Part shown: piece by piece, positions 8,437-16,649 of the stretch
Layout: every line of letters begins with the position of its first letter
Numbering within the stretch: position 1 is the first letter of the stretch
DNA from: Serinicoccus hydrothermalis
GTDB taxonomy: Bacteria; Actinomycetota; Actinomycetes; Actinomycetales; Dermatophilaceae
Direction: 5' to 3'
Assembly (NCBI RefSeq): GCF_001685415.1
Contig: NZ_CP014989.1
Coordinates: 2,232,001-2,296,000 of the forward strand
Length of the DNA stretch: 64,000 bases
Translations under genes and position numbers: made by a program
Notes under the pieces: model-generated
Told to the model about the DNA's origin: nothing
What the model saw: only the letters and a program-made list of their open reading frames with translations
Database searches by the model: none

Positions 8437-9543
8437 ATGAGTGACCTGACCGACCTGCTGGAGCGACACTGGAACGCGGGCACCGCGCCCGGGCTCGTCG
8501 CGGCCCTGGGGGATGCCGACGGGGCGCTCGAGGTCGCCGCCGTGGGCGAGCTGGCGCAGGACGCCGTCGTGCGGATCGCGTCGATGACCAAGCCGGTCCT
8601 CGCGGTCGCGACGCTCCGCCTCGTGGACGCGGGCGCGCTCGCCCTGGACGACCCGGTTGACCGCTGGCTGCCCGAGCTCGCCGACCGGCAGGTGCTGCGC
8701 ACGCCCGACGCGGCGCTCGACGACACCGTGCCCGCGACCGGGCCGATCACGCTGCGGCACCTGCTGACCTGCACCTCGGGCTACGGGATGATCCTCGCCG
8801 AGTCGCCGCTGCAGGAGGCGATGGAGGGCGCCGGGGCCGCGGCGGGCCCGGAGCCGCTCGCCCCGTCCTCGCAGGAGTGGCTGGACGCGCTCGCCGCCCT
8901 GCCGCTCGTGGGCCAGCCCGGCGAGGTCTGGCGATATCACCACTCCTTCGGCCTGCTCGGCATCATGCTGGAGCGCGCGGTCGGCCGGCCGCTCGGCGAG
9001 CACCTCGCAGAGGACCTGCTCGGGCCGCTGGGCATGCACGAGACGGGGTATGCCGTCCCGCCCGCCGACGCGCACCGGCTCCCTGCGGCATACCGCCGGC
9101 AGGAGGGCGGTGACCTGGTCGAGATCGAGCCGGCGGGTGCGGGGCACTACGTCGCCGACGAGGTCCGGGACCGGGCGCACGACGAGCTGGTCTCGACGGT
9201 GCGCGACTACGCCGCCTTCGCCCGGATGCTCGCCGCCGGTGGTGTGCACGAGGGGGATCAGGTCGTGGCGCCCGAGCTGCTCGCGCAGATGCGGGTCGAC
9301 CAGGTGCCCGAGCGGGCCAAGGACCCGGGCAGCTTCTTCCCCGGCTTCTGGGAGGGCGCGGGATGGGGCTTCGGTGTGGCCGTCGAGAGCGGCGGCGAGC
9401 ACGCCGGGCGCTTCGGCTGGTCCGGCGGCCTCGGCACGGACTTCTGGGCCGACCCCGCCACCGGACGGTATGCCGTGATCCTCACCCAGGCGGAGATGGA
9501 CGAGCAGGTGATGCGGCTCTTCGCCGCCGGCCGGCAGCTCTGA
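8437..9543 (+). CDS. Serine hydrolase, beta-lactamase/esterase EstB type
   Basis: A 368-aa penicillin-binding-protein-like serine hydrolase (class C beta-lactamase fold). The S-x-x-K motif is SMTK at residues 49-52 within VVRIASMTKP; the Tyr motif appears as YHHS near 167-170 in place of Y-x-N; the third motif region is FGWSGGLGTDFW. No signal peptide is seen, so an intracellular esterase or peptidase is more likely than a periplasmic beta-lactamase. ATG 8437 follows GAGAGGGG at a good distance. Confidence 0.88.
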   Translation: MSDLTDLLERHWNAGTAPGLVAALGDADGALEVAAVGELAQDAVVRIASMTKPVLAVATLRLVDAGALALDDPVDRWLPELADRQVLRTPDAALDDTVPATGPITLRHLLTCTSGYGMILAESPLQEAMEGAGAAAGPEPLAPSSQEWLDALAALPLVGQPGEVWRYHHSFGLLGIMLERAVGRPLGEHLAEDLLGPLGMHETGYAVPPADAHRLPAAYRRQEGGDLVEIEPAGAGHYVADEVRDRAHDELVSTVRDYAAFARMLAAGGVHEGDQVVAPELLAQMRVDQVPERAKDPGSFFPGFWEGAGWGFGVAVESGGEHAGRFGWSGGLGTDFWADPATGRYAVILTQAEMDEQVMRLFAAGRQL

Positions 9544-9550
9544 GCGGGGC

Positions 9551-9973
9551 TCAGCCCTGGGCCACCCCGTAGACGTGGTCGACCGAGAGCCGGACGACCA
9601 GCCTCCGGTCGGCGACCATGGCCCGCCGGTAGTCGTCCCAGTCGGGGTGCTCGCCGTTCGCGTCACGGTAGAGCTGGACGAGGGACTCGACCGTCGGGTC
9701 GTCGGGCGCCGCTGCGACGGGCGACAGCTCGACGGTGCCCTGGGCGACGGCATACGACCAGCCGGAGGAGCTCGTCACGAACAGGCTCGAGCGCGGGTCC
9801 CGGCGCAGGTTGGCGACCTTGGCCCGCCCGTCGGTCGTGGAGACGCGCACCAGGGTCGCCTCGGGGTCGATGGCGTAGGTCACCATCGACAGCTGCGGCT
9901 GCCCGTCGCGCTTGATGCTCGTGAGGGCGCCGGTGCCGCCGGAGGTGAGGATCTCGCGCAGTGCTGGGTCCAT
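9551..9973 (-). CDS. PPOX-class F420/flavin-dependent enzyme
   Basis: A 140-aa split-barrel protein of the pyridoxamine-5-phosphate-oxidase-like superfamily. It shows the strand order GTGALTSIKRDGQPQLSMVT, then VRVSTTDGRAKVANLRRDPR, SLFVTS and GTVELSPVAA typical of actinobacterial F420-dependent family members with the C-terminal helix YRRAMVADRRLVVRLSVDHV. The start is ATG 9973 (MDPALREIL); an upstream extension encodes nothing family-like. It is convergent with the serine hydrolase and its stop is 8 bp away. Substrate unknown. Confidence 0.88.
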   Translation of the reverse strand: MDPALREILTSGGTGALTSIKRDGQPQLSMVTYAIDPEATLVRVSTTDGRAKVANLRRDPRSSLFVTSSSGWSYAVAQGTVELSPVAAAPDDPTVESLVQLYRDANGEHPDWDDYRRAMVADRRLVVRLSVDHVYGVAQG

Positions 9974-10036
9974 GCCCCCACTATGCCGCGCCTCGGTCCG
10001 GCCCAGGGGCCACAGAGCTCCCGTCCCCACCACGAT

Positions 10037-10092
10037 GCCAGGAAATCGTGAGACGCCGATGCGGTGACGTGCGCGCCTACCGATTTCCTGGC
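10037..10092. repeat. Hairpin repeat, copy 1 (upstream of the AbiEi/DUF559-like gene)
   Basis: GCCAGGAAATCG (10037-10048) pairs perfectly with CGATTTCCTGGC (10081-10092) around a 32-nt loop. A second hairpin, CCGTGAG 10094-10100 with CTCACGG 10111-10117, abuts it. A diverged copy of the whole block lies at 11191-11260, on the other side of the gene. It sits in a divergent gap, so it is not an obvious terminator. Confidence 0.65.
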
Positions 10093-10185
10093 GCCGTGAG
10101 ACGCGTGTGACTCACGGTGAGCGCGGCACTCATGCCCTGTGGACAGCGCCAGCGGCCTGCGCCCGCTCCTGGGCATGCTGAGCAG

Positions 10186-11118
10186 ATGCGCGAAGAGGTG
10201 GGGACGTTGCTCGGTGCTCTCGGGCAGGTCTGCGCCACGCGGGACCTGCGAGCCCTGGGCCTGGGGAGCACGGAGGCCGAGGGGCTGGTCCGCAGCGGGG
10301 ACCTGGTTCGTGTGCGCCGGGGCGCGTTCGTCAGCGGTCCGGTATGGCGTGCCGCACCTCCCTGGGAGCGCCACGACCTGCGGGCCCGCGCGGTGTTGCG
10401 CGGGCTCGCCCCGGGGGCGAGGGTCGCGCTCAGCGACCACAGCTCGCTCGCGGTCCAGGGCGTCGACCTTCACGGCGTGGATGAGCGGGTCCACCTGTGC
10501 CGCACCGACGACGGCAGGTCGCGGCAGGACGCCGGTGTCAGGGTCCACGGCCGGGTGCCGGACGCCTTCGTCGTCGACCTCCACGTCGGGCCGGTGGTGA
10601 CCATCGCCCTGGCGGTGCTGCAGGTGGCAGCCCGCTCCGGCGTCGAGGCCGGCCTGGTCAGCGCTGACGCCGCGCTGCGCGAGCGCCGGACGACCCGCGC
10701 CGAGCTCGAGGCCGCCCTGGCGTGCATGACCGGTTGGCGCGCCCACGCGGCGGCGGCACGGGTGGTGGAGCTCGCCTCCCCCCTGAGCGAGTCGGCCGGG
10801 GAGTCCCGGACCCGCTGGGTGCTGCTCACCCTGGGCCTGGGCATACCGGAGCAGCAGGCGGAGATCGCCGACGAGCACGGCTTGCTGGTCGCGCGGGTCG
10901 ACTTCCTCTTCAGGGCGGAGAAGGTGGTCGTCGAGTTCGACGGGATGCTGAAGTACGACGACCCCTCCGTCCTGCGGAGCGAGAAGCTGCGCGAGGACCG
11001 CCTCCGCGAGCTCGGCTATGAGGTCGTCCGCCTGACCTGGGCCGACCTCGCGAACCCGGCGCTGGTCGACCGCCGGCTGCGCGCCGCCTTCGCCCGGGCC
11101 CGGGCGCGTCGGTCCTGA
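10186..11118 (+). CDS. AbiEi-like/DUF559 protein
   Basis: A 310-aa protein common in actinobacteria. Residues about 5-60 resemble the AbiEi-type winged-helix antitoxin N-terminus (CATRDLRALGLGSTEAEGLV, followed by RRGAFVSG). The C-terminal part resembles DUF559/Vsr-like nuclease folds: ARVDFLFRAEKVVVEFDG, then LREDRLRELGYEVVRLTWAD. The Asp/Glu pair in RVDFLF and VVEFDG is consistent with a PD-(D/E)xK-like site. No partner toxin lies nearby. ATG 10186 is preferred; an earlier in-frame ATG is inside the hairpin repeat. Paired hairpin repeats bracket the gene. Confidence 0.75.
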   Translation: MREEVGTLLGALGQVCATRDLRALGLGSTEAEGLVRSGDLVRVRRGAFVSGPVWRAAPPWERHDLRARAVLRGLAPGARVALSDHSSLAVQGVDLHGVDERVHLCRTDDGRSRQDAGVRVHGRVPDAFVVDLHVGPVVTIALAVLQVAARSGVEAGLVSADAALRERRTTRAELEAALACMTGWRAHAAAARVVELASPLSESAGESRTRWVLLTLGLGIPEQQAEIADEHGLLVARVDFLFRAEKVVVEFDGMLKYDDPSVLRSEKLREDRLRELGYEVVRLTWADLANPALVDRRLRAAFARARARRS

Positions 11119-11190
11119 CCCCGGAGGCTGCGCCCGGCGCGCGCCTGACCGCGGCCCCACTGGTCACATAGTTCGCATGGGTCACGAGCT

Positions 11191-11256
11191 GTCACGAAAT
11201 CGTGGGACGCCTCTGCAGCAACGGGCGCGGACCGGGATTTCCTGGCGGTCCGTGAC
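11191..11256. repeat. Hairpin repeat, copy 2 (downstream of the AbiEi/DUF559-like gene)
   Basis: This block shares GAAATCGTG-GACGCC and GATTTCCTGGCG with copy 1 at 10037. It has its own outer stem, GTCACG 11191-11196 with CGTGAC 11251-11256. The two copies lie about 1.15 kb apart on either side of one gene. Confidence 0.55.
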
Positions 11257-11358
11257 GGGTGTGAACCGAGTGTCTCCGGACCCCCAACCTGGGAGGCGCC
11301 CCACAGGTTCCCGGCTACCATTGGAAGGGCACCCGAAACCCCTCTGCGAGAGCGAGCG

Positions 11359-12030
11359 ATGGAGACCGTCCAGCGCAGCCGCGACGGCAGCGTCCACGTG
11401 ACCGACGAGCGGATCAACACGATCTCCCACCTCGTCGCGTCGTGCTTCGCCGTGCTCGGGTCCGCCCTGCTCATCTCCCAGGCCGCGGTGGGCGGCGATC
11501 CCTGGCGCGTCGTCGGCCTCTCGGTGTATGCGGCCTCCCTCGTCACCCTCTTCGTCGCCAGCACCGCGCACCACGGCCTCGACCAGGGCCCGAAGGTCAA
11601 CGAGGTGCTCCGGACGCTGGACTACACCTCGGTCTTCTTCCTCATCGCCGGCACCGTCACGCCGCTCGTGCTCGTGCTCGACCGCACCGCCTTCGGCTGG
11701 GCCGTGCTCGGCACCGTCTGGGGCATCGCGGCGCTCGGCATCGCGGCCCGCTCGGTGTGGCGCGAGCTGCCCAAGTGGGTCACCAACACCCTCTACATCG
11801 TGCTCGGTTGGATGCCCGTGGTGCTCGTCCTCGGCGGCATGGACCTGCCGGTCGGCGCGCTCGCGCTCATGGCGGCCGGGGGCGTGGTCTACAGCGTGGG
11901 CTTCGTCATCTTCATCGTGGAGCGCCCCAACCCCGTGCCCGGCGTCTTCGGCTTCCACGAGATCTGGCACCTGCTCGTCGCGATCGCGGCCACCTTCCAC
12001 TTCCTCCTCATGTACCTCTACCTCCTGTGA
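11359..12030 (+). CDS. trhA: PAQR-family membrane homeostasis protein TrhA (hemolysin III-like)
   Basis: A 223-aa seven-helix membrane protein. It carries the family's conserved polar residues: ERINTISHL near the N-terminus, ASTAHHGL (Ser/His of the metal site), LDYTSVFFLIAGTVTPL, and FHEIWHL near the C-terminus. Bacterial TrhA proteins affect membrane-energy homeostasis; hemolysis is not established for this family in actinobacteria. The stop codon overlaps the GTG of the following hydrolase, so the two are probably translationally coupled. Confidence 0.92.
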   Translation: METVQRSRDGSVHVTDERINTISHLVASCFAVLGSALLISQAAVGGDPWRVVGLSVYAASLVTLFVASTAHHGLDQGPKVNEVLRTLDYTSVFFLIAGTVTPLVLVLDRTAFGWAVLGTVWGIAALGIAARSVWRELPKWVTNTLYIVLGWMPVVLVLGGMDLPVGALALMAAGGVVYSVGFVIFIVERPNPVPGVFGFHEIWHLLVAIAATFHFLLMYLYLL

Positions 12031-12671
12031 GGCCCCGCCTCCGCACGGTGCGCCGGCACACGGACGAGCGCGCGCACGTCCTCGTCCTGCACGGCGGCCA
12101 GCAGCACAGCACCGAGCCCACGAGCTGGCGCCAGCTCTCGGTCCTGCGCAGCCGTCTCTTCGCCGCGGCGGTCGCGCGGGCCGGGAGGCAGGACCGGATC
12201 GGCGTCTCCTTCCTCCGGTATGCACAACGCGGCTGGAACGACGGCGCGCCGCTGCGGGACGCCACCTGGGCGCTGGCCCGGGTGCGCGAGGAGCACCCGG
12301 GCATACCGGTGGGGCTGCTCGGCTACTCCATGGGCGGCCGGACCGCCCTGCACCTGGCCGGCGAGGTCGACGCCCTCGTCACCGCGGCCGCCTGGGTGGA
12401 GCAGGCAGACCTCCCGGCAGTCCACCCGCCCACGAGCGGCCGTGCCCTGCTGCTGCACGGCACGGAGGACCAGATGACCTCCCCCGAGGGGACGCTGCGC
12501 GCGGCCGAGCGGCTGCGCGAGCAGGGGGCCGAGGTGGACGTCCGGACGGACCTCGCGGACACCCACGGCATGATGCGCCACCGCGCCGACTGGCACCGTC
12601 TCGCCGGTGCTCACCTGGTCCAGACGCTCCGGACGTCGACATGCGACGCCGGAGGTCGCGGGGCAGACTGA
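12027..12671 (+). CDS. Small alpha/beta-hydrolase (dienelactone-hydrolase-like)
   Basis: A 214-aa alpha/beta-hydrolase. It shows LVLHGGQQHS after the first strand, the nucleophile motif LGYSMGGRTAL (Ser near residue 100), the acid strand LLLHGTEDQMTSPE (Asp near 153), and the catalytic His in ADTHGMM (near 183). The GTG start overlaps the TGA of trhA by one GTGA, and there is no other good start. The substrate is not predictable. The aldehyde oxidoreductase operon follows after 4 bp. Confidence 0.85.
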   Translation: MRPRLRTVRRHTDERAHVLVLHGGQQHSTEPTSWRQLSVLRSRLFAAAVARAGRQDRIGVSFLRYAQRGWNDGAPLRDATWALARVREEHPGIPVGLLGYSMGGRTALHLAGEVDALVTAAAWVEQADLPAVHPPTSGRALLLHGTEDQMTSPEGTLRAAERLREQGAEVDVRTDLADTHGMMRHRADWHRLAGAHLVQTLRTSTCDAGGRGAD

Positions 12672-12675
12672 GGTG

Positions 12676-13257
12676 ATGGACCACGACACCGGGGGGGCGA
12701 GCACGCTCTCCACCAAGATCGTCGTCAACGGCACACCCCAGGAGCTCACGCACGACGTCCGCATGACCTTGCTGGACGCGCTGCGCGACCATCTCGGCGT
12801 GACCTCGGCCAAGAAGGGATGCGACCACGGCCAGTGCGGGGCCTGCACCGTCCTCGTCGACGGGCGCCGCGTCGTCTCGTGCCTCTCCCTCACCGCCTCC
12901 CTGGACGGCTCCGAGGTGGTCACCGCCGAGGGTCTCGGCACCCCGGACGACCTCAGCGACCTGCAGCAGGCCTTCGTCGACCGCGACGGGCTGCAGTGCG
13001 GCTACTGCACGCCCGGGCAGGTCTGCTCGGCGCAGGCGATGCTCGCCGAGGTCGCCTCGGGTATGCCGAGCCACGTCACCGACCCCTCGGCGCTCGCCGA
13101 CCCGGACGTCGCGGTCGAGCTCAGCGACGCGGAGATCCGGGAGCGGATGAGCGGCAACCTGTGCCGGTGCGGCGCCTACGTCAACATCGTCGCCGCGATC
13201 CGCGACACGGCGGCGCAGCGGGCGGCCGCTGCCGGCTCTGCGGAGGAGCGCCCGTGA
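12676..13257 (+). CDS. paoA: Aldehyde oxidoreductase, [2Fe-2S] subunit (PaoA/YagT-like)
   Basis: A 193-aa iron-sulfur subunit of a xanthine-oxidase-family molybdoenzyme. The plant-type ferredoxin cluster is KKGCDHGQCGACTVL with a fourth Cys in VVSCLSL (about 48-75). The second cluster comes from CGYCTPGQ and NLCRCGAY (about 112 and 160). E. coli PaoA has a Tat signal; none is visible here, so a cytoplasmic enzyme is inferred. The GTGA overlap with the FAD subunit indicates an operon of three subunits. Confidence 0.92.
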   Translation: MDHDTGGASTLSTKIVVNGTPQELTHDVRMTLLDALRDHLGVTSAKKGCDHGQCGACTVLVDGRRVVSCLSLTASLDGSEVVTAEGLGTPDDLSDLQQAFVDRDGLQCGYCTPGQVCSAQAMLAEVASGMPSHVTDPSALADPDVAVELSDAEIRERMSGNLCRCGAYVNIVAAIRDTAAQRAAAAGSAEERP

Positions 13258-14252
13258 AGCCCTTCACCTACGAGCGCGCGACGAGCGTCGCCGACGCGCT
13301 GCGCCGGACCGCCGGGGCGACGCAGGACGGCGCGAGCGCGGCATACCTCGCCGGCGGCACCAACCTCGTCGACCACCTGCGCCTGGGGATCCGCGAGGCC
13401 GACCGGCTCATCGACGTGAGCCACCTCGACCTCACCGAGGTCACCGAGCTGGACGACGGCACCGTGCGGATCGGCGCGCTGGCCCGCAACGCCGACGTCG
13501 CCGCGCACCCGCTGGTGCGCCGCCGCTTCCCCGTCGTGAGCGCGGCCATGCTCGCCGGCGCCTCCGGCCAGCTGCGCAACATGGCGACCATGGGCGGCAA
13601 CCTGCTCCAGCGCACGCGGTGCGTCTACTTCCAGGACCTCAGCACCCCCTGCAACAAGCGCGAGCCGGGCTCGGGCTGCTCGGCGATCGAGGGCTTCGGG
13701 ACCTACAACGCGCTCATCGGCGCCTCCGACGCCTGCGTCGCCGTCCACCCCTCCGACCTGTGCGTGGCGCTGGCGGCCCTGGACGTCACCGTCGTCGTCG
13801 AGGGGCCGCTCGGCGAGCGCCGCATCGACTTCGGCGACCTCCACCGCCTCCCCGGCGACCGGCCCGACCAGGACACCACCCTGGAGCGCAGCGAGCTCAT
13901 CACGGCGCTGGAGATCGCGGGCCCGGGCTTCGCCGACCGCTCCCGCTACCGCAAGCTGCGCGAGCGCGCCTCCTACGCCTTCGCCACCGTGTCCGTCGCC
14001 GCCGCCCTCGACGTGCGGGACGGCCAGATCGACGACGTGCGCATCGGCCTCGGCGGCGTGGCGCACAAGCCCTACCGGGCGCGGCGCGCGGAGGACGCCC
14101 TGCGCGGCGGCCCGGCCACCCACGAGGCCTACGCCGCGGCGATCGCCACCGAGCTGGAGCAGGCCAGGCCCGGTCCGGACAACGCCTACAAGATCCTCCA
14201 GCTGCAGCGGGCCGTGCCCGCGGTGCTGGACGCGCTGACGGAGGCGGCATGA
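13254..14252 (+). CDS. paoB: Aldehyde oxidoreductase, FAD subunit with [4Fe-4S] insert (PaoB/YagS-like)
   Basis: A 332-aa FAD-binding subunit of the CO-dehydrogenase flavoprotein type. FAD-contact motifs are AYLAGGTNLVDHLRLG (about 32-47) and TMGGNLLQRTRC (about 112-123). The stretch CVYFQDLSTPCNKREPGSGC (123-142) supplies closely spaced cysteines like the [4Fe-4S] insert that sets PaoB/YagS apart from ordinary xanthine dehydrogenases. GTG 13254 overlaps the preceding TGA. Electrons would pass from the molybdenum subunit through the iron-sulfur subunit to this FAD. Confidence 0.9.
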   Translation: MKPFTYERATSVADALRRTAGATQDGASAAYLAGGTNLVDHLRLGIREADRLIDVSHLDLTEVTELDDGTVRIGALARNADVAAHPLVRRRFPVVSAAMLAGASGQLRNMATMGGNLLQRTRCVYFQDLSTPCNKREPGSGCSAIEGFGTYNALIGASDACVAVHPSDLCVALAALDVTVVVEGPLGERRIDFGDLHRLPGDRPDQDTTLERSELITALEIAGPGFADRSRYRKLRERASYAFATVSVAAALDVRDGQIDDVRIGLGGVAHKPYRARRAEDALRGGPATHEAYAAAIATELEQARPGPDNAYKILQLQRAVPAVLDALTEAA

Positions 14253-16387
14253 GCGACGCGGCGACCGAGCAGGGTCGGGACCGGGCGCGGGTCGACGGCC
14301 CGCTCAAGGTCGCGGGCCTGGCGCCCTACGCCTACGAGCACGAGGTCGGCGAGGCCCTCTTCCTGGCGCCGGTCCTGTCGACCGTCGCCACCGGCGAGAT
14401 CACCGGCATCGACACCGACGCCGCGCGGGCGGTGCCGGGGGTGCACCTCGTGCTCACCCACGACAACGCCCCGCGCCTTGCGCTCCCGACGCTGCCCACG
14501 CTCGCCGTCCTGCGCAAGCCCCGGGTGCGCTACCGCGGCGAGATCGTCGCCGCCGTGGTCGCCGACACCCTCGAGGCCGCCCGCCACGCCGCCTCGCTCG
14601 TGCAGGTGGGGTATGCCCCGGGCGAGGCCGACGTCCGGGTCGACCAGCACGGGCGCGACGTCCGGTCCGTGCGCCGGGTCATGGGCGTCTACCCCGGCCA
14701 GCACGCCGTCGGTGACGTGGACGCCGCCCTGGCGGGGGCGGCATACCGGGTCGAGGGCGACTACGCGACGCCCGTGAACCACCACAACCCCATCGAGCCG
14801 CACAGCGCCGTCGCTCTCTGGCACGAGGGGGTCGGGCGCCTGGCCGGTCCGCGCACGACCCGGCTGACCCTCTGGGACAGCAACCAGGGCGTGGTCGCGC
14901 CGCAGGGCGTGCTCGCCGGGGCGTTCGGGCTGCTGCCGACCCAGGTCGAGGTGATCTCGCCCTACGTCGGGGGCTCGTTCGGCACGAAGGGTATGCCGCA
15001 CCCGCACCTCGTCGTGACGGTCATGGCGGCGCGGATGCTGCCCGGCCGTGCGGTCAAGGTCGCGCTCACCCGGCCGCAGATGTTCTCCGGCACCGGCTAC
15101 CGCCCCGAGACGCGCCAGCGGGTGACGCTCGCCGCGGACGAGCAAGGGCGGCTGCAGGCGGTCGACCACGAGGTCTTCGCGCCCGTCTCCCGGGTCATCC
15201 CGTGGCTCGACCCGACCGCCGGCCCCAGCCTGTCGATGTATGCCTCAACCACCCGGCGCGTGGGCTACCGGGCCCAGCACCTCGACATCGCGCCGGGCAC
15301 CTTCATGCGCGCGCCGGGGGAGTACACCGGGATGTTCGCGCTGGAGAGCGCCATGGACGAGCTCGCGCGCGACAGCGGGATCGACCCGATCGAGCTGCGG
15401 CTGCGCAACGAGCCGGAGACCGACCCCGAGTCGGGCAAGCCGTGGAGCAGCCGGCACGTCACCACCTGCCTCACCGAGGGGGCGCGGGTCTTCGGCTTCG
15501 AGCAGCAGCAGGAGCCGGGCGGGCGGCGCGAGGGCGAGTGGCTGCTCGGGATGGGCGTCGCGTGCGCGAGCTTCCCGCAGATGGGGATGGGCCCGAGCCT
15601 GGCGCGGATCACCTTCACCGGCGGCCGCTACGTCGTGAGCATGCAGGCCAGCGACATCGGCACCGGCGCGTGGACCGTGCTGGCGCAGATCGCCGCGCAG
15701 GCGCTCGACGTGCCGCAGGACCAGGTCGAGGCGCAGATCGGCCGCTCCGACGCGCCCTACGCGATCATCGCCGGCGGCAGCACCGGGACCTTCGGCTGGG
15801 GCTCCGCCGTGGTCGAGGCGGCGGTGGCGTTCCGGGAGGAGCACGGGAGCGACCCGGCCGAGGGCGCGACGGCCCGGGCCCGGGGCCGTATGCCGAAGGG
15901 CGTGCGCGGGGTGACCCGGATGGCCTTCGGTGCGCACTTCGCGGAGGTCGCCGTGAGCGAGGTCTCGGGCGAGGTCCGGGTGCGGCGGCTCTACGGCCAC
16001 TTCGACGGCGGCCGGATCATGAACCCGCGCACCGCGCGCAGCCAGCTCGTCGGAGGCATGACGATGGGACTCTCGGGCGCGCTCTTCGAGGAGTCCTACC
16101 GCGACCCGCGCTTCGGCCACGTCGTCAACGCCGACCTCGCGGGATACCACGTCGCGGCGCACGCCGACGTCGTCGACGTCGAGGTCGGCTGGATCGGCGA
16201 GCCCGACCCGTGGATGGGGGCGACCGGCGCCAAGGGCATCGGCGAGGTCGGGATCGTCGGCGTGCCCGCCGCCATCGGCAACGCGATCTTCGACGCGACC
16301 GGGCTGCGCCTGCGCGAGCTGCCGTTCACCCCGGGGCGCGTCCTGGAGGCCTGGGACGGAGCTTCCGTCGCCGGGGCCCGCGCCTAG
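14249..16387 (+). CDS. paoC: Aldehyde oxidoreductase, molybdopterin-binding subunit (PaoC/YagR-like)
   Basis: A 712-aa catalytic subunit of the xanthine dehydrogenase family. The N-terminal a/b hammerhead domain is at about 1-130. Moco-binding landmarks include PYVGGSFGTKG, FMRAPGEYTGMFALESAMDE, and the active-site Glu in GAKGIGEVGIVG near the C-terminus. ATG 14249 overlaps the paoB stop by ATGA. Substrate is likely aromatic or aliphatic aldehydes by analogy with E. coli PaoABC (inference). No XdhC/PaoD-type cofactor-insertion gene is present in this window. Confidence 0.92.
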   Translation: MSDAATEQGRDRARVDGPLKVAGLAPYAYEHEVGEALFLAPVLSTVATGEITGIDTDAARAVPGVHLVLTHDNAPRLALPTLPTLAVLRKPRVRYRGEIVAAVVADTLEAARHAASLVQVGYAPGEADVRVDQHGRDVRSVRRVMGVYPGQHAVGDVDAALAGAAYRVEGDYATPVNHHNPIEPHSAVALWHEGVGRLAGPRTTRLTLWDSNQGVVAPQGVLAGAFGLLPTQVEVISPYVGGSFGTKGMPHPHLVVTVMAARMLPGRAVKVALTRPQMFSGTGYRPETRQRVTLAADEQGRLQAVDHEVFAPVSRVIPWLDPTAGPSLSMYASTTRRVGYRAQHLDIAPGTFMRAPGEYTGMFALESAMDELARDSGIDPIELRLRNEPETDPESGKPWSSRHVTTCLTEGARVFGFEQQQEPGGRREGEWLLGMGVACASFPQMGMGPSLARITFTGGRYVVSMQASDIGTGAWTVLAQIAAQALDVPQDQVEAQIGRSDAPYAIIAGGSTGTFGWGSAVVEAAVAFREEHGSDPAEGATARARGRMPKGVRGVTRMAFGAHFAEVAVSEVSGEVRVRRLYGHFDGGRIMNPRTARSQLVGGMTMGLSGALFEESYRDPRFGHVVNADLAGYHVAAHADVVDVEVGWIGEPDPWMGATGAKGIGEVGIVGVPAAIGNAIFDATGLRLRELPFTPGRVLEAWDGASVAGARA

Positions 16388-16400
16388 CGGCTCGGGCGCG

Positions 16401-16490
16401 CCACCCCGGCCCCACGCATACCTGTGCACGCCACGCTGGCCCCACGCATACCTGTGCACGCCACGCCGGCCCCACGCATACCTGTGCACC
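16401..16490. repeat. Three tandem 30-bp direct repeats
   Basis: Three head-to-tail 30-bp units (16401-16430, 16431-16460, 16461-16490) share the core GGCCCCACGCATACCTGTGC and differ at only a few positions. They begin 13 nt after the paoC stop and each contains the GCATACC motif. No spacer diversity is present, so this is not a CRISPR array. Confidence 0.9.
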
Positions 16491-16498
16491 GTTGCTGG

Positions 16499-16530
16499 AG
16501 CAGAGCCGAGGATATTTCCTCAGCTCTGCT
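16499..16530. terminator. Hairpin after the paoABC operon and tandem repeats
   Basis: AGCAGAGC (16499-16506) pairs with GCTCTGCT (16523-16530). An inner AGGA/TCCT stem follows after a 2-nt internal loop, with an AT-rich tip. It is the best terminator candidate for paoABC. Confidence 0.65.
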
Positions 16531-16649
16531 TCCATCAGCGTGTTCAGGTTCTCCCACGACCGCGGCGGTGACCGAACGAGGGATCACGGACCGACGGCAG
16601 CGCCCTGGGTGCTGGTACCTTCACCGTGCCGGATGAGGGGAGATGACCG

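Noticed and set aside
16401-16490. Possible CRISPR array
   Set aside because: The three units are contiguous direct repeats with no spacers between them and no cas genes in the window.
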